DNA of 64,000 nt, taken from Trichinella spiralis (Eukaryota > Nematoda > Enoplea > Trichinellida > Trichinellidae). Made by a program: the position numbers and the translations under genes. Where the stretch lies: assembly GCA_000181795.3 (NCBI GenBank), contig CM012955.1:3659246-3723245 (forward strand). Direction: 5' to 3'. Of the stretch, positions 45,449-59,220 are shown one piece after another (positions within the stretch are counted from its first letter, which is position 1; each line of letters begins with the position of its first letter). The notes below the pieces were generated by a model, which was given only the letters and a program-made list of their open reading frames with translations, did not search any database and was not told the origin of the DNA.

Positions 45449-48400
45449 ATGAATGGAATATTGATTTACAGTTTGCTTGTTCTACTGTGCTCTGCAAGAG
45501 GTAAATGCATTGTTTTCATATTAGTTCGGCAAAAATGTGCACACACATCCACACAGTGCTTGTATTAAATTTAAAAAATGAAAGAAATATTTATTTCCTG
45601 CCAGCTCTTATTTTTCACAGTCACTTTCTACTGGATGTAATATTCAAATTATGAAATATTGTAATGTATAGCAGAAGTTTCCGTATTTAATTAAAAATAT
45701 ATATTCAATTTTACCAAATCCCAGTGAAATGTTGTCTTCAATTGCTTCACCATAATTAGCACTGTTCACAGAGATAAGCTTGTATTGTTTCCACGATTCG
45801 ATGTATTGTCGCCTTTTGCTTGATAATCTTAATAATTTTTTTTCTCCTTCTTATTGATTTTCTAATAATAAGCTTTCTTTGTAAAACTTGATTAATTTTT
45901 AGTAAATTCAAATTCATGTAGATTATTATTTGAAATTAAAATTAAAAATGGCTAGACATTTCTTTAGATTATATATTAATTGGCTATGCAGAATAAAAAA
46001 TAGACTGTTTCTTCAAATGAGTTCCAACTTTCAAAATACAGTTGAAATTTTCACTTCAAATCTTTTCTCTTTTCAAATAAACATACAAGCATATTACAAA
46101 TAAAGCATGAAATTTTTGGTAAAAAACTTTCATAAAATGCAAAATAAATTGAATTATTTATTCTTTTTTGTTTTGGTAAGTTCCAATGATTGGTTGTCCT
46201 TTTCTATTGTGCAACAGTAGTGGAGAGGTGCAAATTGTTTTTTTTTAATTTTATAATTTTCTCGAAAAATTACCATTTGATTGTTTTTTATAAACGTATT
46301 ATTTTTTCAATCACTGCTGAATGAATGAATGAATTTGAAAAAGCCCAATTGCAATCAAACGCAAACGCTAATCGCGAACGCGCTGAATGAACGAGATGAA
46401 ACAGCACTGTGTATAATGTTAAGTAGAGGGGATTTGATTGAATAGACGCAAAAATTGGCATCTCAATTCATCTCAGGAAAATCTCAACTGGTAATGCATA
46501 AAATAAATCGATCTTCTCTTTATGCTCGGACTTGAATTTCTTCTCAGCTCGGAAAAGTGCATTCAAGTTTAGAAATCATGGGTGATGCTATGGTTAGTTC
46601 AATCCTCTCTTTGCCAGCTATTCTCTGTCAACTGTTCGATGGTAATTCAAATGCATATTATAAAGACAAATATTTTGTTTTTTTTTGTAAAAAATGGATA
46701 AAAAATTGTTTAATTAATCAATCAATCACTGTTGCAGCGTGCGCTAGATTGCAAGCACCACATTTCGGCACCCCGATGAAGGATGTGATGGCTCGGAAAA
46801 ATGATAACGTTTCGTTCACATGCCAAGTTCGCAACATCGGACGGCATCTGGTAAATCAGTAATCTGCAACATTTTTTTCATTCATCATTTTATTTTGTTT
46901 AATATTAAAAAATTAATTTCCAAAAAATAATCAATTGCAACAAACAAACAAAGGTTGCCTTCGTTCGCACTGATCCGACAGTGTTGATTACTTGGCAGCA
47001 GCGAGTGTTTTTTGGAAATCAACAAAAATATAGTCTGGAGCAAGCCGATGAACATTGGATCTTGCACATCAACAATGTTCAGATGTCCGACGAAGGAATA
47101 TACATGTGTCAAGTGAATACAAATCCAATGATTGCTCAGATTGCATCACTGACTTTGGAAAGTAAGCAAGTTTATTATTAATATAATCAAATTTGCAAAA
47201 TTTTATATACAGGATAATATTTCATCATAAATTTGGGTGAAATGATTTTTTTGAAATTTCTGTTGGTTATATCTGCTCATTTCAGATTTTTGAAAAACAA
47301 AATTTCCAAATTGCACAAATATATATATTTAAGTCATATCAATGGGGTTATTGTTTTATATATATAGCAAACGTCTTTGCAAACGTTGCTAAGCAATAGT
47401 TTAATTATATTTAAAATCATCTATTTCATTTGAATTTTCTGTTCAATTTATAGTAGTAGTGGATTTTATAAAAATTAATTCCAAATTCACAAATCAAATA
47501 TACTCTCTTAGAATACTGTGATCTTATGATTAGATGTGAAAATTTTTCTAATTGCACTTTCTGCTTTTGTTATTTGAAAATTTAATAGAAAATATTTATT
47601 TTAATGAAATGTAATTATTATTAGAAAGAATTGATGACATGATTCGAGTGAAATTACTTAATTTCACATTCCATTTTCTTAAATTAATAATATAATATGA
47701 ATTCTATTAAAACAGTATTCAGTTTGAACATTGAAAAAAATTGTTTTTTTGTAAAACAATTTGCCAGCTTTATAGGCAGCTTTGGAAAACTGAAGAACAA
47801 GTTATTCAATTTGATTGAAATTTATTATAATTATAAAAATTTTTCATGTTCAATAAATTTCCCTTGCACCAGTTGCAAACAGAAAGACAATGGTGTAGTA
47901 CTTAGCGTTCGCTGTTGAGATCACCATTGTATGTGTTGTTTGTCTCTAAAAAGAAAATTGATCTATCTACACAAAGGGTCGATAGAAAATGTGAAAGCTT
48001 TATGTGCACGGTCAATCACAATAAGATAGATAAATAGATGTTGTTAATTAATCTATGCATTATTTGTATTAATAAAAAACAAACAAACAAACAAACAAAC
48101 AAATAAATGAAGACAATACATTCGAACAGTGATGGTGATATATGGATTTGGTGAAAATTATGCCGCATAATTTTGTTTTGCATTCAGAGCCGCCAAAAAT
48201 AAATAAGAACAAAACAACACATGATCTTATTGTGAAAGAAGGATCCAACGTGTCGTTCGCATGCGCAGCAGATGGAAATCCGAAGCCAGATTTAAGCTGG
48301 AGAAAGAGAAACGGACCCGTCATTCAGACCAACGAACCGGAAGGTTTTGGAGGCATGGTTGCAATTTGTTATTTTTAATTTTTCATGACAACTTAATAAT

Positions 48401-49321
48401 AGTAATGCAATTTTACAATAATTTCAGAAAGCATCATTTATAAAGAGAATTTTACAATTTTCAACGTGCACCGTTCGCACATGGGTGAATACATTTGCTT
48501 GGCAAGCAACGGCATCCCACCGGATGAATCGTGGACGCTGAAATTGCACGTACATTGTAACAATGCGAGATGTTTTAGTTTTTCAGCCACAAAAAATGAC
48601 TATTTATTCAATTTAATGATGTTTTAGTTGCGCCGGATATTATTTCTGCCCCGTCAGTAAAAGCGAAGAAAACAGCAACTGCCCGATTGTCCTGCTTTGT
48701 CGAGGCGTGGCCAAAGCCGACATTCATGTGGAAATTTGAAAATCAGTTTATTCTAGCTGAAAATTACAAATATCACGTGGTGAATATGATTTCTTTTTTT
48801 TATTTCAATTTTTCAAAATTATAGACAACAAATAAAAATGATGTTTGTTTGTTTTTTTTAAATATTTTAAGGAAACTTTGAGCAATTTTTCATTTCCATT
48901 TCAATATCAAGCAATTTTGAGTGTTAATTTTCTCGAAAAAGCCGACTTTGGCGTTTATCGGTGCGAAGCATTCAACGAACACGGCAAAAGGACCGCTGCA
49001 ATTTTGCTCGAGGGTCGGCGAGAGAATGGAGTTCAGTTTGTTGTTGAAATTTGCATTTTACAAGTATTCATTTCAGAAATATCACTCGTCTATTCGGCAA
49101 TTTCACACGAACCCGATGTGAGAGTTGTGCAGGAGCTGCGCGTAGAACAGAAGAACACTGACAGCAAAGAAAATGAATCCGTTGAAACGGAAAATGGAAT
49201 TTCACTCAAAAATGATCATCGAAACGGTGGTTGTGCAAATTTGCATTCATCACTGGTTTATTGTTATTTAATCGTATTACTCCTAGCTAATGAGGTGAGC
49301 AATAATAATTGTCTGTTTTAA
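45449..49321 (+). CDS. Three-Ig cell-surface protein, lachesin/DIP group
   Basis: Cell-adhesion molecule of the lachesin, Dpr-interacting-protein and IgLON group. Exons 45449-45500, 46738-46850, 46954-47161, 48188-48343, 48428-48556, 48628-48776, 48872-49013 and 49077-49321; about 397 residues. Exon 1 is a signal peptide (MNGILIYSLLVLLCSARG). Ig1 shows CQVRNIGRHLVAFVRTD and GIYMCQVNTNPM, which is diagnostic of the group; Ig2 has CAADGNPKPDLSW and GEYICLASNG; Ig3 has CFVEAWPKPTFMW and GVYRCEAFNEHG. The hydrophobic C-terminus (LVYCYLIVLLLANE after a small-residue GGCA) fits a GPI signal. The donor after exon 4 is taken as GTTTTG; a GC donor seven bases on is also possible. Introns of 1.2 and 1.0 kb lie after exons 1 and 3. 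Confidence 0.93.
48078..48102. repeat. (AAAC)n microsatellite
   Basis: About six AAAC units in an intron of the Ig-domain gene. Confidence 0.85.
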
Positions 49322-49968
49322 CAAATTATCTGAAGCGATTCGAAAGAAAACGCCATCAACGTATGCAAATTGTCTAATTTTATGCTTTGCTGTTTCAACT
49401 ATCAAAAAGAGAACAGAATAGAAATTTTTTAAGTGTAAAAAATCATTATATATATATATTATCCATGTGGCATATAATTAACACTGTAGCTAACAATTTT
49501 GATTTTGACTGAAGAACATGACGAAAAAGAGCAAAAATTGTTTGCAAAATATTTTCTTGATGCTCTTTCTTCATTCTGATTCAGAAGTAAATAAATAAAT
49601 AAATGAATATATATATATATATTGTGGGCTTTTCGAATAAAGTTAACATTTGTTTTTTTTCATAATTTTAGTGATTTACTTGAACAACTATTTTGCAGAA
49701 AAATTGCATCGAATAAAATTAGAAACAATCCAAGCAAAAAAGAGCTCAATATTTCAAGAAGTTTTGCGCAATCAATCAGTGACAGAGGTAACGCAAGTAA
49801 GGTATTCTAAAAAAACAAAAACAAGGATCATTTTCTTGAAGAAGTAAAATTTTCAGAGTTTGTTAAAATTACACAGCAAGGTAGACTTTGTTTTTTACAT
49901 ATAGCTCAAAATGGTGGTCATAGGATTCTGTGAATAGGAGGATTCTTTGACCAAATGGTATCCTTTTT
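49322..49968. other. Intergenic, convergent 3' ends
   Basis: AT-rich gap between the Ig gene (+) and PDPR (-). The 62-codon frame at 49622 is not convincing. A short TA repeat lies near 49608-49622. Confidence 0.55.
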
Positions 49969-52900
49969 TTATTGGGTAGGACGATAATGGAACGGATGTT
50001 CTGAGGAAACCATTGGCAAATCTGGTGAATGGAGATTCAGCTGAACTTGATATCGCTTTCCGGCAATTTCAATTTCATAAACTGCATACTTGTCCAGTAC
50101 GTAATCTGCAGCTTCGTCAGCCGTTCTCATGCCATTGATATTGATATAACCCAACGATACCTGAACGAACGACGAAGAGAAGCATTTTCCACTGCTTTGC
50201 ACGCACCGCACAACAAGCAAATATATACTTACTTGACAACCAATTGTAAACGCATATGCGGTACTTGTTGTAAAGCCGCAAAAGTCACCGTTGCGATAAA
50301 TCGGTTCGTTGCCAAATGGCCAAGGATCACGTCGCATGTCGTGCCCAAGAAACAACAGTTGAACAAACAAGCGCCTAGGGCACATTTGCATTTCTTCCAA
50401 CAAAGCGTCCTTGCCGATGAAGTCTTTGTTGAAATCGACCCGGAAACTGCGGCCACACTCGTTCGGTGTCGTCATCCAGTCGATGTCCACACCCCAGCGT
50501 ACATAGAATTTTTCAATTCGCAAAGAATTGAACGCATAATTACCTGCCAACTGCACATCGTAACTCTGGCCACAGGTTCTCAGTTGTTCAAATATGTATT
50601 GTGCAAACTGAAAAGATTCATTTGATCAAATCCAATCAACAACAACAACAACAACAACAGTTACAAGCAAATACGAAAATATTGCCCTTCTGAAATGTGC
50701 AATTTGAAATAAATTTCAAAAATTGTGCAATTCGGGTTGAAAAGAGAAAACTCACTTCATTCGGACAGTGAAGTGTCCATCCCAATTCACCGCAATGGGT
50801 CACTGACACTGCTCTAATCCCGCTTACACATCCAATGTTGATCTTCTGAAACAATAAAAACAGATCCATCAATGTGATCTGTGCATTGGAATAAATAACC
50901 GATCGTCTAACTCTGCAACTGAAACTGGCGAAGCTTGACAATGGTTCATCGGTCAACTCTTGCATAAGCATTCTTGATGCTGGTCCCAGAATGCAAAGCG
51001 TCGTGTATTTCGAAGTCACATCGTGTATACTTGTTTGGTCTTCAGCAGTCAGATGACGCTGCATCCATATTCTAAGCCTTGTCTGTTGATCCGGTGCGGC
51101 GGTCATGAAAAATCTACAATATACACTGATCACATAGAGTAGAACTGTTACAACTGCCAAATCAACTGATCCAATTACTCATATTGACCAAAGCGGTTCA
51201 GTGTACAGTCGGCAACATAGCCGCCCTTGTAATTCTGTATGCCAGTAAAGATTGCCGAACCAATCGGCTGGTCAACATTTGCCGAGCACATCTTCTGCAA
51301 GAAATATATGACACCATAATCTTGGCCCTGAAAAAGAATTCAACACTTCATACGAACTATCTCCACCCAATCAAACAAAGGTAAACGTACTTTAACTTCA
51401 AATTTAGATAAATATGACATTTCCATTATAGCCACTTTTTCACGACAAGCACGATATTCGACGGCCACGTGATCAAACCATTCAGGCTTACCGAGAGGAA
51501 AACTTTCACCACACTTCATCCACGGCACATCTGCATCAATACAAAATGCACTACAGTACGTGGAAAACGTACCGGCGTCTCATCTCACCTCCTTTTGAAA
51601 AGTATAACACTTGTTCAAAGCCCATCACCTCGCCAAAAACCCCACCGGCTTCTTTCAGTTCTTCATGCAGAGGCGACAATCGCAATCGACGTACTGAAGA
51701 CCATTCATAAAGCGGGTTGAAATTGCTGAACACGGACCCTGCATGAGAGGTACGTGAATGGAATAAAAAGACATTATTGAAATATCCTATAATCATTCCG
51801 TTGCATACCAGCAACCTCTGTCGCCCTCTGAAAAATGTAATGCTTGTTACAGTGCAACAGTATAAATCGACCGACATCAAATTTGTCAACGTCCAATTCC
51901 GGCTCAATACCACAAATACGTTGGGCCAAAACTTTAGATAGACCAGGTGCCATTGTTGTCACCAGACCATTCATACCCGTCAAGCAGTAATAATTTGGTA
52001 CCTAAAGCAAAATGACAAAAACAAAAAAAATCCAATGTGTTCTGAAAATACTTACGCTTGGTAGCGCGCCAACCACGGGCAAACCATCTGGTGTAAAAGC
52101 TTCACCAATAACAAACTGTCTAGCTACTGGCAAATTCAGGAGAGCTGGAAAGCGTTTTGCTAACTTTTCCAGTACGTGTACTGTAATAACGAAAAAAAAT
52201 TATCAAAATAAAACCTGCTGTGAAGAAAAAGCAAAGTCTCAAACCGAAAAAGTCCCACTGTTCTGGTAACTGGGAACCTTCAGCGCCGTACAGCAGCAGA
52301 CTATCTTCATTGTCCAACTTGAAGGCATGCTTATCAAAGCCACCACAAATCAAATATCTACCACTGTGCGAAACGTAAACATTCAAATCAACATCATGCA
52401 CAACTGAAACGATTTACACATCATTCAATTAAATTTTTTTTGCTTTTTAATTTTTCACATTCTATTCAAAAAACTGTATTGTCGATCAAAGGTAAAAATT
52501 ACTTACCCGTAGATGGAAAAGTGTATATGCCTTCTGCTTCCAGAACGACAGAATTGTAAAATAGTGGATGCAATGGAAACTGCTTGATAGCTGGGTCAAC
52601 ATCATGGCCGAAGAAACCGCCCGAAAACTAAAATAAAGTGCACAAACTTTAGCTTCACCAAAAACACTGACCAACTATAGTCACTGACCGCACCAGCAGC
52701 ATCGACGAATGCATCACATTCGACGAAACCATAATCCGTTTCCGCCCCAACAACTCGACATTGATTGTCCATCTTCACAAAACGCACTGCACAATTTTCT
52801 ACAATATCCACACCTAAAAATAATACATATGAATACAAATACACACACACACACACACATATACATATACCGCATACCTGTTCGATTTATCATCGAAGCT

Positions 52901-54486
52901 AAAACATGAGCCGATGCATATTGATTAACTCGTACATCATCAAGCAGCAAAGCAGCCTTAAAAATTCAAATTAAAACAAAACAAATAACTTCACTTTCAA
53001 TATTTATTGCTTTAGTTTCGCCTATTTGACATTCTTTGTCCAACTTTTTCAATTCTTCCGGAGAAAGAAAACGTCCATTGAAATTGGATGCTCTAAAAGA
53101 TTCACTTGCAATCATAACATTAAAATAAACTGACATAACCCATTAACTTAGCTATAGAAAGAATACGTTTGAGCTGCAACGTTGTTGCTTCTGTGCTTGC
53201 TACTAGCATTCTTGACCATTCACTATAGCCTATTGAAAATAAACAAACAAATAAACAGTAATTTAATTGAGCAACTTGCAAACTGAAAATCACTTTCACC
53301 TGCAATATCCTGCTGTTTGGATAAATAATTGTAAAAGTCATCGGCAAAATGAACCAAGTCCAACATTCCGTGAGATCGCCAAGTTTGATTAGCTAGCAAA
53401 AGTCCGCTGCTAAGCATTGTTGCACATTTCGATAATCTATTTCACATTTTGGTACAATTAATTATTACAATTACTTTTAATGTTAATAAATACTGTTCAC
53501 AATAACCTGCATCGAAATTATAAAACGTTTCAAAAAAATGTTGCATGCTTTAATGTAATGAATAATTTTTATCCTGAAAATCAAAAACTGAAATACCAAA
53601 GCTCATTTTACAATCATTTAAGCATTTTAAATACTTATTTTATATAATTCTTCAAATTTAAACATTATTTTAATTAAGGAACACATAAGATAACCAAAAA
53701 ATTATAATGAAGAGAATATGAATAGAAGTATTTATTTGAACTTGATTATTCTGTTATTGTATTAATGTGCAAAGGCAGTCAAAATCAGTCAATGAAAGGA
53801 AAGAAGTATGATAGAGAAAAAATTATAAAATTTCATGTGTTAAATTTAATATAATGAATTAAAATAAAAAGTGATTATTATTTGAATATGTACCTTGAAT
53901 GATTTGTTATGGAAAATACCACTATATTTTGTGAAATTAAACGTGAAACTTTTAACAGTTATAGTGGAATTTTGCAATATGTTAAATCATCTGCTTCTTA
54001 TAATTTCTGTTTTGTTTATTACCCTATGCAAAACCTGTGCAATGCTTCCAATGCATTTTCAAAGCAGCAAATGAAATCAAGCACTTCTGCTGATGCTGTT
54101 TTAAAAATTCCATTAAAAGTCATTTGAATAAGATTTATCAGTTATTTTTCAGTTAGAACGGAATCGTAAATATTCGAAAAAATCAAATATACTAACCTGT
54201 TCCTTTCCAATAATAAAATTTTATGCTTTCCAATCGCAGACAAATGATAGGCCAAGCACAAGCCGGACAAACCTCCACCACAAATCAACACATCTACTTT
54301 TTCGGGAAATTCAATCAAATCTTCATATTCATACGATCGAAATGGAAGATCGGACATAGATAGATTTAACTCATTTACTGACAAGCCAGATGTAAATTGA
54401 CGGAAGCATAGTCTCGGACTATATGCGTTCTTCACCATTAACATAAACTTTGAATTTGCAGCACGCAAATAATGCAAAGATAGCAT
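49969..54486 (-). CDS. PDPR: Pyruvate dehydrogenase phosphatase regulatory subunit (PDPR)
   Basis: Mitochondrial flavoprotein-like regulator of PDH phosphatase, related to dimethylglycine and sarcosine dehydrogenases. Seventeen exons join in phase: 54197-54486, 53300-53436, 53148-53229, 52990-53092, 52878-52956, 52689-52813, 52507-52627, 52245-52403, 52056-52180, 51809-52001, 51589-51738, 51391-51530, 51179-51327, 50912-51113, 50756-50845, 50233-50607, 49969-50160; 903 residues. The basic N-terminus suits mitochondrial import. The FAD motif VLICGGGLSGLCLAYHLS is intact. PDPR-type blocks are VRRLRLSPLHEELKEAGG, NSLRIEKFYVRWGVDIDWMT and GNEPIYRNGDFCGFTTSTAY, closer to PDPR than to DMGDH/SARDH. 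The C-terminal half is the GCV_T-like fold. Confidence 0.93.
52841..52859. repeat. (AC)n microsatellite
   Basis: About nine AC units in a PDPR intron. Confidence 0.85.
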
Positions 54487-55785
54487 TATTTTAAAATAAT
54501 TCTGAAAACGCTAAAAGATATTTTTACAACTTTAAGAACTAATTAAAAATGTAATGCAGGTATTTTGCGAACAATTTTGTTAAAGAACTTTAACAAGTCG
54601 AACGGTCAAGATGCTGAAAGCATACAGAACTTTGCAAAATATTTAAAACGCATAACTTGCAAAAAAACACTGTACAAAGTTTACGGTACATGTACTTATA
54701 TTCAAGAGTAATTAAAAAATGAATACATCTATTAAATTATTCTTAAAAAACAATTTGGTAAATTTATTTATATTTTCCAAATGTTCATGCAGTTTAATAA
54801 TTAGTGATATTTTTATTATCTGAAATATACCATAGTTTAAAAAATTCAATGCAAAAGCATTAAATTAAAACAATAACATCTCTCACCATGTATATCTAAA
54901 TGTTTGTGTTATGCAAAAGCAGCAATTTTTTATAAAAATAATGTTAAAGCTTTGCATCACAAATTTTTCTCTTTTTTAATATGGAAGTTCATTTCTATGT
55001 TTTTTTAATTTATAACTATGGGATTTTTCAGTGGTGTCATTTTTTACTTTTATTTCATTGTTATTGTTTGGATAAAAGATATTTACACATTTCTTAGCTG
55101 CTCAGTGCATAAATGTTTCTGATTTTAAGTTTTCATTGCTAAATTCTATATTTAAAAAGAATAAAAGTAGATGCTGGAACTATTTAGTCATAAGAAATAA
55201 CCTGCAAAAAATTAAATAAATTTCCAGTCATTTGTTTAGTAGCTAATTAATTATTCTAAATTTTGAATTGTTTTTAAACAAATAGTCACGCATGTCTTTC
55301 TCAATATATTTCATATTTATAAAAAACAGCATTGTAAATATTTAAATAAGATTTGAACCTTTGAGAATTTCCTACAGTATGCCATTTCTTAACTTTGAAG
55401 TAAAAATTCTTTGATAGTAATATTATATTGTTGTTAATTATATGATCCCAATATTGTTAATTATATTATAGTTAATTATTAATTATAATTATATTATCGG
55501 CATATTATATCATCTCTGATTGACATCACGTCTTTTCCGAAACTATATTAAAGTATACACGCGATAGGGGAATTTTTCACTAGTCAAATATATAATTTTT
55601 TCATCATTCTTTGTCGTATAATTAATTTAATAAAGACGTTTATATATTTAATACATTGTATTACATTTAATTATTGTTGGCATATATTACTTTTCAGTTA
55701 ATTTTCATTTCATGCATGCATTGATATATATGTTCCGTATATGTGTAATTATTTATTTTTATTTATTTGCTCTAAGGCAGTTTCA
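54487..55785. other. Divergent intergenic region
   Basis: About 1.3 kb of very AT-rich sequence between PDPR (-) and mL38 (+); should hold both promoters. A TCTAAGGCAG acceptor lies five bases before the mL38 start codon, suggesting a 5' UTR intron or trans-splicing. Confidence 0.6.
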
Positions 55786-57788
55786 ATGTCTGGCCGAAGT
55801 TTGAAATATGCAGATATATATATAAAATCCGCTCGTCGTGCGCTCCGAACACCACGTGTTGGAAGGCCCTGGAGAACTCGCAAGCTTCTTAATCTTACAG
55901 CCTTTTTTCGAAACAGGCATATTTGATTTTTTATTTGTTAATAATTTGTTTTGCTTTTATAAGCAATTTAAAAGCAAGCAGTTTTTTTGTTTATGTAATT
56001 TTTATATATTTGGGAAAATATGATATTTTGCAAATTTCTTAAATTAGGTTTTATGAGATTGATCGATGGTACAAAGCACGCATTGAAAAGCCGATTGTCT
56101 ATCCGCAGCTGTATGTGATTCAACCGGAGAAGCATCTCAAAACTCTCGAAGAGCGCATGAAAGGTGATCCGCGATTTTTTAATTTTTGATTAAACAATTT
56201 TTACTGTAGTGAATTTTACTTTGTTGAGCCTATTTACATATGCGTAGCAATTATAAATGGCTGTGCGATGAAGGAAGCATAATAATGACAATAATTTCGT
56301 TTTTATTTTTTATAATTTCAATGTCAGAATTGCAAACTGTTGACCATCAGAAAATTAATATTGGCTTTCATTATGAATATTCGATTCCATCAGCTTCCAC
56401 ATTGAATGCGGCTGAAAAAGCGGAACTGGAACAAGAAGCCCGTTTGCGGAAATGTACCATTGTTATTCATTTTGTGATATCAACTTTTTTGAGGATAATT
56501 TTACTTAAAGTGAAACTCGATTTGGAAACAATTGAAGAAGAGAACAGCCAAGGGAGCGAACCAATGCTTGTTAAACAGATGGCCGAACATTATGGCATTT
56601 TCAGAGATCTGTTTCACAGTATGGTGTACTTTTATCCAATTGTTCCTTTGAAAATATTATTTCCCATCGACAATGAAACAGCATATCGTGTTTATTATGG
56701 CAATATTTTAAAGCCCAAAGAAGTTAGTTTTACATGAATTTATGTAGATTTTAATTTTCATCATCCATATTTTTGTTTTTCAGGTGAAGTCTGCTCCGTT
56801 GGTAAGTTTCAAAGCTGAGCCGAACACTTATTGGACTTTGATGGCCGTCAATTTGGACGGTAATGCGTACGAAAACGACACGGAAGTGCTGCATTGGTTT
56901 GTGTCAGTGAAAAGGATTAACTTTTTGATTTCTGATTCTTGCTCTGCAAATTTTATTATTTTTGTTTTAGTTGCAACATCGAAGCTGGTCAACTGGAAAC
57001 CGGCGAAGTAATTTCTCCTTATCTGCAGCCGTTGCCTTTTCGTGGTACTGGCCTTCACAGAGTTGCTTTTCTGTTGTTTAAGCAGACTCATCCCTTCTTG
57101 GAACACTTGTCTGAATTCAAAGAGACAATCAAGGCGTAAGCAGCGTTTTTATGAATGGTTATGTATTTTTTTTGAATTAATCTCGCTAATTGAGGATCTA
57201 TTTTCTAGGGACACGCTTGCCGGAAGGTCTTTCAGTGTTTCTAGATTTTACAAACGTTTAGAAGACGTTATTACACCGGCTGGTTTAGCATTTTGCCAAT
57301 GTGAATGGGATTCTTCTTGTACTGCATGTTTTCATGACATTCTAAGTTGGAATTTGATTTTTCAACGTTAGCACGAGATAATTTAACATTTTATTTTTTT
57401 CAACAGATATGAAAGAGCCGGTGTATAAGTACCAGTGGCCTGCACCATATATTCCTCCGCAAGAATATATTCCAGAAGAACCGCAACCATTTAATGAGTA
57501 TATTTTTTAAAATTTACTTTAAGTACAATTAATTAATTGAACAAATATTAATTATTGATTAGATATTTGGATAAATACCGAGATGTTGAAAGTATTGAAA
57601 AACAGCTGCTGATGAAACGCTTATTGCGCTCGTCAGCATTTCAATGTGATCCTGAAATGCCGAAATATCCGAACATATTCTACAAAGAGGAGAAATTGAC
57701 AGTTCCGTCTTGGCTTATGCTGGAGCGATACAAGGAAAATTTAGGTCTCGGAAAATACAGCAGCATATATAAGAACCCAATCGATTAG
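55786..57788 (+). CDS. mrpl-38: Mitochondrial large-subunit ribosomal protein mL38
   Basis: PEBP-fold protein of the mitochondrial 39S subunit. Exons 55786-55916, 56048-56163, 56328-56453, 56511-56722, 56784-56902, 56971-57135, 57209-57345, 57407-57497 and 57563-57788; 440 residues. Family blocks: MAEHYGIFRDLF, YWTLMAVNLDGNAYENDTEV then LHWF, PLPFRGTGLHRVAFLLFKQT, VITPAGLAFCQCEWD, MKEPVYKYQWPAPYIPP and YLDKYRDVES. The basic N-terminus (GRPWRTRKLLNL) suits mitochondrial import. The first intron appears to start with GC (AACAG|GCATAT), the only donor giving FFRNRFYEIDRWY. Longer than the human protein, mainly at the C-terminus. Confidence 0.95.
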
Positions 57789-57912
57789 TGACCAACAGGT
57801 GAATTAGGTAATTATTTATAGCTTTGAATAAAATGGTCCTTGGTCAGTGCCACTTATTGGGAATTTTTAAAAGTGATGTTATGTATGGAGAGAAATAATT
57901 AAAGTTGCAGTT

Positions 57913-59220
57913 TCAAAATTCAGAAAATGTATTGGCATATAGGGACGGTTCTGTCAGTGGAAGCAAAAATTTTGCCCAAATACAGATGCCAATGAGTGTG
58001 CAAACAATAACAGTTACGCGCATCCATCGTTTTTGCAACATGAAGTACATTCTCAAATCTGGTAAGCCGATGAAGTTGCAGAACACATGACAAAGGTATA
58101 CGGCAGCGAAGTGATCTGTCAGATATGAGAGAAAGAAAAATTAAAAACATCTTTACATAATAACAGAACATTAAAAAAATGTTCAAATTTGTGCTTACAA
58201 GTTCTCAGATAGATGAATGTGGTGTAAACACCGAAGATGTATGTCAGGACTAATCGTTCAGCTGATTGTTAAAGAAATTATTATTATATATGCATTATTG
58301 GGATTAAAATTGAAATAATGTACAATTTACGATGAGCGCTTTGCGCCAGTCATTGTAGAAATCAAGTTGGTCGAAAGCATGGTGCATGTGCGCAATGGAA
58401 AAGTACACCGGTATAAATAGCATGGCTTGTAATGGTCGAATAAATGACATCATCATGCCCACCATACAGCATCGAAATACAATTTCTTCGCAAGCAGGTG
58501 CCTAAATATTGCATGGAGGTGTTGATGATTTTTCTGTTTTTATTACTTTTTGAAACTTACAAGTAAGACGTAGCGATAGAATTTTACAGAATTTTTCATT
58601 ACATTATGGTTCTGTTTCGACTTTTCTGAAGAAGAAAAAATTAACAGAATTAACCGTATGAAAAGACTCTTCAAAGTAACAGTTTTACATACTTTGAAGA
58701 TGATTAAACAGCAGTAGAACGATCGGTCCTAAGGCTAAAATCTGAAAAAAGGAATGACTTCAAAAGAAGTGGCTTTACAATAAAATTTACGAATAACCAT
58801 TGTAAGGAGAAGAGGAAAAATAGTTGCAGCAAAAATGCCGTTGATACGCAGGCCAAGAAACTGAAGTGGATTTACATTCTAAAAAATAAACAATGAAATA
58901 GAATTGCATGAATTAAAAGTTGAAAAATCAGTTGCTAACCTCTGGTCTCCAATGCTGGACTATTACTGTAGCGAAAATACAAGCCAGCGCCGCACCTGAG
59001 TATCGTTCTATCATTATGGATGAATATTCTCTGAATGGAAAATGTTATGATAATTTTTTTTTTCAGTTATAGGTACTCTAATCGCCAGCCTACTTGTCTG
59101 GGTTATTTTTATCTGACGATCGAGTAAATGAAACAAATATCAATGGAGTTATATGTAAGTACAAAACAGCTTTCCAGTACATAAGCGACATGATTTGTTG
59201 TTTCTCGTAATAACAAGAAC
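57913..59220 (-). CDS. RCE1: CAAX prenyl protease 2 (RCE1)
   Basis: Endoplasmic-reticulum membrane protease that removes AAX from prenylated CAAX proteins such as Ras. Exons 59094-59220, 58940-59030, 58798-58878, 58693-58741, 58561-58625, 58331-58501, 58199-58261 and 57913-58115. Catalytic features are present: ACEEIVFRCC (Glu pair), FSIAHMHHAFDQL (His), and YLCHVFCNFIGLPDL (last His and Asn). Membrane blocks LRINGIFAATIFPLLLTM and ILALGPIVLLL match the family. From ATG 59191 it has about 273 residues, short at the N-terminus, so an upstream exon is possible. The junction between 58331-58501 and 58199-58261 is out of phase with GT; a GC donor at 58344 would restore it and shorten the linker by five residues. 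Confidence 0.92.

Noticed and set aside
48344-48352. GC donor after exon 4 of the Ig gene
   Set aside because: A GTTTTG donor seven bases earlier keeps phase as well, so a GC site is not required.
50029-50625. 198-codon plus-strand frame
   Set aside because: Shadow of PDPR exons 16 and 17.
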